Shown: piece by piece, positions 60,335 through 64,000 of the stretch
Layout of the letters: the number at the start of each line of letters is the position of its first letter
Position numbering within the stretch: position 1 is the stretch's first letter
Source of the DNA: Cyanobacteria bacterium SBLK
GTDB lineage: Bacteria > Cyanobacteriota > Cyanobacteriia > Cyanobacteriales > Spirulinaceae
Assembly (NCBI GenBank): GCA_017746715.1
Contig: JAGHZQ010000099.1
Coordinates: forward strand, 102,515 to 166,514
Direction: 5' to 3'
DNA: 64,000 bases
The notes under the pieces: generated by a model
The model's database searches: none
What the model saw: only the letters and a program-made list of their open reading frames with translations
Told to the model about the DNA's origin: nothing
Position numbers and translations under genes: made by a program

Positions 60335-61522
60335 ATGCAATTCGCTCAGCGCATCTCTCCCCTGCAAACTAATGTTTTTGCCGATATGGACGAGGCAAAA
60401 GCCAAAGCGATCGCGTCAGGGCAAGAGATTATCGATTTATCTTTGGGGTCTTCGGATCTGCCGGTCGCCAAGCCGATTCTAGATGCGATCGCCTCAGCCC
60501 TACAAGACCCGACCACTCACGGCTATACTTTATTTCACAGTACCCAACCTTTTCGAGAAGCCGTTGCCCGTTCCTATAGGCAAAAATACCATATTCCCAT
60601 CGATCCCGAAACGGAAGTATTGCCCCTCATCGGCTGTCAGGAAGGAACCGCGCACTTGCCTTTAACCGTTCTCGATCCTGGGGATGTGGCATTGCTTTGC
60701 GATCCCGGCTATCCTTCCCATGCAGGGGGCGTGCATTTGGCAGGGGGAGAAATTCATTGGATGCCCTTGCGGGAAGAAGGGCAATTCTTGCCCGTTTTTG
60801 CCGAGATTCCCCAAGAGATAGTCAAGCGATCGCGGCTGATGGTTCTCAGCTATCCCCACAATCCCACCACGGCGATCGCCTCCTTAGAGTTTTTTCAAGA
60901 AGCCGTAATGTTTTGTCGAGACAATAATATTATTCTCGCCCACGATTTTCCCTACGCCGATTTTATCTTTACCGGAACGCCGACTCCCCCCTCAGTGTTG
61001 CAAGCCGATCCCGAGAAAACCCATTCTATTGAATTCTTTACATTTTCCAAGTCCTACAATATGGGCGGTTTTCGCATTGCCCATGCTGTCGGGAATGCCG
61101 AACTCATCGGGGCATTGCGTCGGGTGAAAGCCGTTATCGACTTCAATCAATATCGGGGGATTATGCGAGGAGCGATCGCGGCTTTATCAACAGAGCAGAC
61201 TCTTGTGAAAGAAACGGTTTCGATATTCCAACAGCGTCGCGATATTTTTATAAATGCCTTAAGCGAGAAGGGATGGAGCGTTCCTACACCTCCCGGTACT
61301 CTTTACATTTGGGGGAAATTGCCCCCCGCATGGAAGGGAAACTCCCTGCAATTTTGCTTGCAACTGGTAGAACAAACAGGGGTTGCACTTTCTCCGGGTT
61401 CCGGCTTCGGTCAAAGTGGAGAAGGTTACGTGCGGTTCGCTTTAGTGCATCCTCCCGAGGTTTTGCAAGTTGCCGTGACGCGGATTGCCGAATTTTTGGG
61501 ACAAATTGGACGATTTCAGTAA
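60335..61522 (+). CDS. Class I/II aminotransferase, LL-diaminopimelate aminotransferase-like
   Basis: The protein has 395 residues and is PLP-dependent. Motifs are IDLSLGSSDLPVAKPILDAI, GCQEGTAHLPLTVLDPGD, CDPGYPSHAGGV, SYPHNPTTAIAS, DFPYADF and the Schiff-base Lys239 in FTFSKSYNMGGFRIA. It ends GSGFGQSGEGYVRFALV. The family includes cyanobacterial proteins annotated as LL-diaminopimelate or aspartate aminotransferase. The exact substrate cannot be told from the sequence. It follows the thioredoxin gene closely. Confidence 0.88.
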   Translation: MQFAQRISPLQTNVFADMDEAKAKAIASGQEIIDLSLGSSDLPVAKPILDAIASALQDPTTHGYTLFHSTQPFREAVARSYRQKYHIPIDPETEVLPLIGCQEGTAHLPLTVLDPGDVALLCDPGYPSHAGGVHLAGGEIHWMPLREEGQFLPVFAEIPQEIVKRSRLMVLSYPHNPTTAIASLEFFQEAVMFCRDNNIILAHDFPYADFIFTGTPTPPSVLQADPEKTHSIEFFTFSKSYNMGGFRIAHAVGNAELIGALRRVKAVIDFNQYRGIMRGAIAALSTEQTLVKETVSIFQQRRDIFINALSEKGWSVPTPPGTLYIWGKLPPAWKGNSLQFCLQLVEQTGVALSPGSGFGQSGEGYVRFALVHPPEVLQVAVTRIAEFLGQIGRFQ

Positions 61523-61795
61523 AGAGCGTTACCGAAATTGGGCGATCGCGATCGCAGAAAATGACCCCTTTTTCGCTTATATTAAGTCATGGGTAAAGGA
61601 AACAGCATCGTTTCAAACGGCTTTCTCCTGCGGTAGAAAAAAACGTAAAAATTTTATCGAAAACCGAGAAAACTTTACAGAAACTTCACCCAATTTAGGA
61701 AAATATCCTTTTTAATAAGGATAGGAAAAGGGATAAATTAACGGCTTCCACTCAAGCCTATAAGAACTCACTCGCACATCCAGAGGAAAATTACT
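61523..61795. promoter_or_regulatory. Upstream region of the PEP-CTERM gene with an inverted repeat
   Basis: A 7-bp stem TATCCTT / AAGGATA (61704-61723, loop TTTAAT) lies about 75 bp before the ATG at 61796. It has no U-run, so it is not a clear terminator and could be an operator. GAGGAAAA provides the ribosome-binding site. The short frames here look non-coding. Confidence 0.4.
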
Positions 61796-62773
61796 ATGAA
61801 AGGGTTCGCTCAAAAACTTTTAATTGGTACTTCTGCCTTCATCGGCATGACAGCAATGGCAAGCGCACCAGCTTTAGCTGGAAGTTTAACAGGAGCTAGC
61901 ATTAGCCCCACTGAGCCTCATTTAATTTACGACACGGTCGCTTGTGGAATCTCGACATCGGGAACCTGTACCGAACTTTCCAATACGGCCACCGCACAAG
62001 AGGTATTGGATAACCTGGGAAACGTCGAACTGAGCGGTAGTACCTCAACTTCTGGCGCTGCCGATTTTACTAATGCTACCACTTTGAGCGGAACTGTTGA
62101 TGGTAGTGCCATTACCTTCATGAGCTTGACTGCTAAAGATTGGTTTGGGGCAGATGAAGCGACCGCTTATGGTAACGATGACTTCGCTAACACGTGGTTT
62201 GATGCAGCCTTGGATGCCTACAGCATTACCAATGCCGGCTTGGCAAACGCTGTATACAATGCAACCTTAGCAGCCACTGGAGGAGATACCACAGCCGCCA
62301 CAATCGCAGCAGCCAGCGCACCGACAAGCGAATCTCTCTTCAATCGCTTCCTCGCCGATGGTGGCTTCGAACGCTTCAGCGATCCCAACATTGCCTCAGT
62401 TGAAGGAGATGGAAATGGCGGTTTAGAAGTTGTTTTAGCCGGACATTTCGATGGAACGGAACAGTTCTTTAGCTATCTCACATCTGAGGAAATGGCTGTC
62501 GTCAGTACTATTTTAAGCGGACAACCGCTGCAAATCAGTGAAGTCGTGAAAGTTACCTACAATGGTGAAGTTTCCTACCAATATGGATTCTCTGCAACCT
62601 CTTCCGATGTCGTTGAAATCAGCGACGAAGTTTCTCATGATGGCAATTACACCCTGAGTCAAGTTTATAGCGTTGACGAACCCGAAGGCGTTCCCGAACC
62701 CTCCACTATTTTGGGTTTAATGGCAATAGGTGGTTTGGTTGCCGCTTCCAAGCGCAAGTCAGAAAAAGCATAA
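61796..62773 (+). CDS. PEP-CTERM sorting domain protein
   Basis: The protein has 325 residues. A signal peptide (~1-29, ASAPALAG) is followed by a Thr/Ser/Ala-rich extracellular region and a C-terminal PEP-CTERM signal: PEPSTILGL (from ~300), a hydrophobic segment and the basic end SKRKSEKA. PEP-CTERM proteins are processed by exosortase and often go to the cell surface or exopolysaccharide. The body (DFANTWFDAALDAYSITNAG, RFLADGGFERFSDPNIASVE) resembles a cyanobacterial PEP-CTERM family with no assigned function. No exosortase gene is in the window. A strong terminator follows. Confidence 0.92.
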   Translation: MKGFAQKLLIGTSAFIGMTAMASAPALAGSLTGASISPTEPHLIYDTVACGISTSGTCTELSNTATAQEVLDNLGNVELSGSTSTSGAADFTNATTLSGTVDGSAITFMSLTAKDWFGADEATAYGNDDFANTWFDAALDAYSITNAGLANAVYNATLAATGGDTTAATIAAASAPTSESLFNRFLADGGFERFSDPNIASVEGDGNGGLEVVLAGHFDGTEQFFSYLTSEEMAVVSTILSGQPLQISEVVKVTYNGEVSYQYGFSATSSDVVEISDEVSHDGNYTLSQVYSVDEPEGVPEPSTILGLMAIGGLVAASKRKSEKA

Positions 62774-62817
62774 TTTAAGCAAGATTGCTACTGCATACAG
62801 CACTCACAATCTCAGTT

Positions 62818-62846
62818 AGGAAGCAGGATTTTGCTTCCTTTTTTTT
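62818..62846 (+). terminator. Rho-independent terminator of the PEP-CTERM gene
   Basis: AGGAAGCA / TGCTTCCT form an 8-bp stem with a six-base loop (GGATTT), followed directly by eight T. It lies 45 bp after the stop codon. Confidence 0.92.
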
Positions 62847-62906
62847 GTTCCTATCACGAGACTCGCGATCGCTCGAACTTTAACCCCTGAAGGGGTGACT
62901 AGGATT

Positions 62907-63170
62907 CTAGAGGTCTTGAGGAACACGGGCTTTAACCATCATCCCCGACCAATATACAGACGGTAAATCGCCCTCAAAACTGACAACATTGACAAAGAAA
63001 TAAGATTTTCCAGCTATGCGATGGTGCCCTCAGCACACCCAAGACTCATTAGGATGGTCGATCTTGGTTCGGGTGACTTCACTCAAACGCAAATACCACA
63101 AGGCTTTCAGCTTGGTTATCACCCCTTCGGCTTTGACCCTCTCTTCGCTATTTTCAAAAATAGCGAGTGA
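62907..63170 (-). pseudogene. Possible broken coding remnant, unrecognised
   Basis: On the minus strand a frame reads VKAEGVITKLKALWYLRLSE, then VTRTKIDHPNESWVC, a TGA (63030-63032), and in the same frame GHHRIAGKSYFFVNVVSFEG and DLPSVYWSGMMVKARVPQDL, to TAG at 62907. The composition after the stop looks protein-like. I do not recognise the family. A hairpin (CGCTATTT / AAATAGCG, 63146-63165) sits at its upstream edge, just after the kinase stop. It could be a decayed gene or chance. Confidence 0.35.
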
Positions 63171-63171
63171 G

Positions 63172-64000
63172 CTAATTTTTATAAATGGGGACTTGCAACC
63201 ATTGACTGATTTGGTCTGCCAACCAATCTTTCTCTTCAGCATTGATATCGGGAATATCGAAGATTTGGTCCGAGGTGGTTAGGAGCAATCTCGGGCGAGA
63301 AAGTACGCCATCTTCAGAACGCAATGCCAAAAAATTACGTCTGGCAGCTTTTTTGTGATTAATTCTGACAATTAAGCTATTGTACATCAAAATATTGACT
63401 GAATCGATTTTGAGATGAGTTTCCCAGAGGAAACACTTCAAGAAAGGAAACATAAATGCCAAACCAATCCCAGCTGAAATCAATGTAAATGGAATTGATA
63501 TTAACGCTGCAAACTCTCCAGCAAGAGCGGCTAGAATTGCAAAAAGAATCGACATGGGTAACGGGGAAAACAGATGTAAACCAATGATAAAAAGAATAAT
63601 ATTGCCAATTTTACTGGCGAGATTAATTTTGCCGAATCCAGAAGCAGGAATCATAATATGCAAAGTATCTTGTTTTTGACGCAGGATAATTTTACTATCG
63701 TTGGGCTTGACAATTGTCGGGGAATCGATCTGCAATGGCTTGGGGGGCAAACAGGGATTTTCTAATGTTTGTAATGCCTCATTAGCGGAAGATAAACGCA
63801 AATCGAGATCTGGTTCTATCAACCATCTTAACCAGTGGGTAAAATCGGCACTGAGACTGGTTTCTCTTTCAAAGTCAATTTTTAAGTTTTTTTGCGGTAA
63901 ATCTGCGGGTTGTTTTCCCGTGGCGATCGCGATTAAAGTCGCACCCAAACTATACAAATCCGATGCGGGATAGGCTTTTCCACCAAACTGTTCCGGGGGC
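63172..64000 (-). CDS. Membrane Ser/Thr protein kinase, N-terminus outside window
   Basis: The frame is open to the right edge (276 codons, partial). The visible part starts in kinase subdomain VIII (PPEQFGGKAYPASDLYSLGA), so the ATP-binding and catalytic loops lie beyond the window. The kinase lobe ends near residue 70 of the visible part (DLDLRLSSANEALQTLENP). Two or three membrane segments follow (ASKIGNIILFIIGLHLFS, PMSILFAILAALAGEFAALI, FTLISAGIGLAFMF). A C-terminal ~90-residue beta-rich domain (RPRLLLTTSDQIFDIP) completes it. This architecture recurs in cyanobacterial kinases; its signal is unknown. Confidence 0.85.
   Translation of the reverse strand, partial: PPEQFGGKAYPASDLYSLGATLIAIATGKQPADLPQKNLKIDFERETSLSADFTHWLRWLIEPDLDLRLSSANEALQTLENPCLPPKPLQIDSPTIVKPNDSKIILRQKQDTLHIMIPASGFGKINLASKIGNIILFIIGLHLFSPLPMSILFAILAALAGEFAALISIPFTLISAGIGLAFMFPFLKCFLWETHLKIDSVNILMYNSLIVRINHKKAARRNFLALRSEDGVLSRPRLLLTTSDQIFDIPDINAEEKDWLADQISQWLQVPIYKN

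Noticed and set aside
61485..61715. Plus-strand 76-codon frame overlapping the aminotransferase end
   Set aside because: It begins inside the aminotransferase gene in another frame and lacks a ribosome-binding site or recognisable content.
63016..63282. Plus-strand 88-codon frame at the kinase 3' end
   Set aside because: It is antisense to the kinase C-terminus and to the more protein-like minus-strand remnant.

Overview
The window is chromosomal DNA from a cyanobacterium. The evidence is dense GCGATCGC (HIP1) octamers and cyanobacterium-typical families: DUF1822, DUF3179, a PEP-CTERM protein, the LpxB-related glycosyltransferase, a SOUL protein, CHAT and orthocaspase proteins, and very long Ser/Thr-kinase/ATPase/histidine-kinase fusions. 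Heptamer-type tandem repeats and dispersed repeats in and between genes point to a large, repeat-rich (probably filamentous) genome. The genus cannot be fixed from the sequence.

Region 1 (1-13 kb) is a caspase-fold island. It holds a truncated TPR protein running off the left edge, a sigma-70-like / DUF1822 / CHAT-CHASE2 gene trio, a relic of an Rpn-type nuclease, a secreted PPC-TPR-CHAT protein whose 5' leader duplicates that of the first TPR gene, an IS200-like (RAYT) transposase flanked by REP-like palindromes, a Tat-exported orthocaspase, and an orphan DNA-phosphorothioation-associated protein 4.

Region 2 (13.6-17.7 kb) is housekeeping: ilvN, pilD, an unknown gene and glgX. Region 3 (17.8-23.3 kb) is an AT-rich, HIP1-poor accessory block. 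It holds a 1428-residue protein with an N-terminal Cap4/DUF4297-like nuclease, a STAND-type NTPase and a C-terminal helical-repeat sensor, which is the best candidate here for an anti-phage system. Upstream lies a tight four-gene cassette of small proteins in which the first two genes each carry one in-frame stop.

Region 4 (23.4-29.5 kb) is mixed core metabolism: gatD-like, a membrane winged-helix protein, DUF3179, SOUL, aroQ, a conserved 47-residue protein and rimO. Region 5 (29.7-54.1 kb) is a 24-kb, all-minus-strand signalling cluster. It has three paralogous trifunctional kinases of about 1,800 residues, a REC-HK whose kinase half matches theirs, a Cache hybrid kinase, a multi-receiver hybrid kinase, and the decayed remnant of another kinase. 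One large kinase has Arg in place of the phosphoacceptor His. The paralogs also differ by in-frame insertions that look like dispersed repeats.

Region 6 (54.6-64 kb) carries a Nif11 protein, an LpxB-related protein, a TPR glycosyltransferase, an M3 peptidase, a thioredoxin, an aminotransferase and a PEP-CTERM protein, and ends with a membrane Ser/Thr kinase running off the right edge. No rRNA, tRNA or CRISPR array was found.
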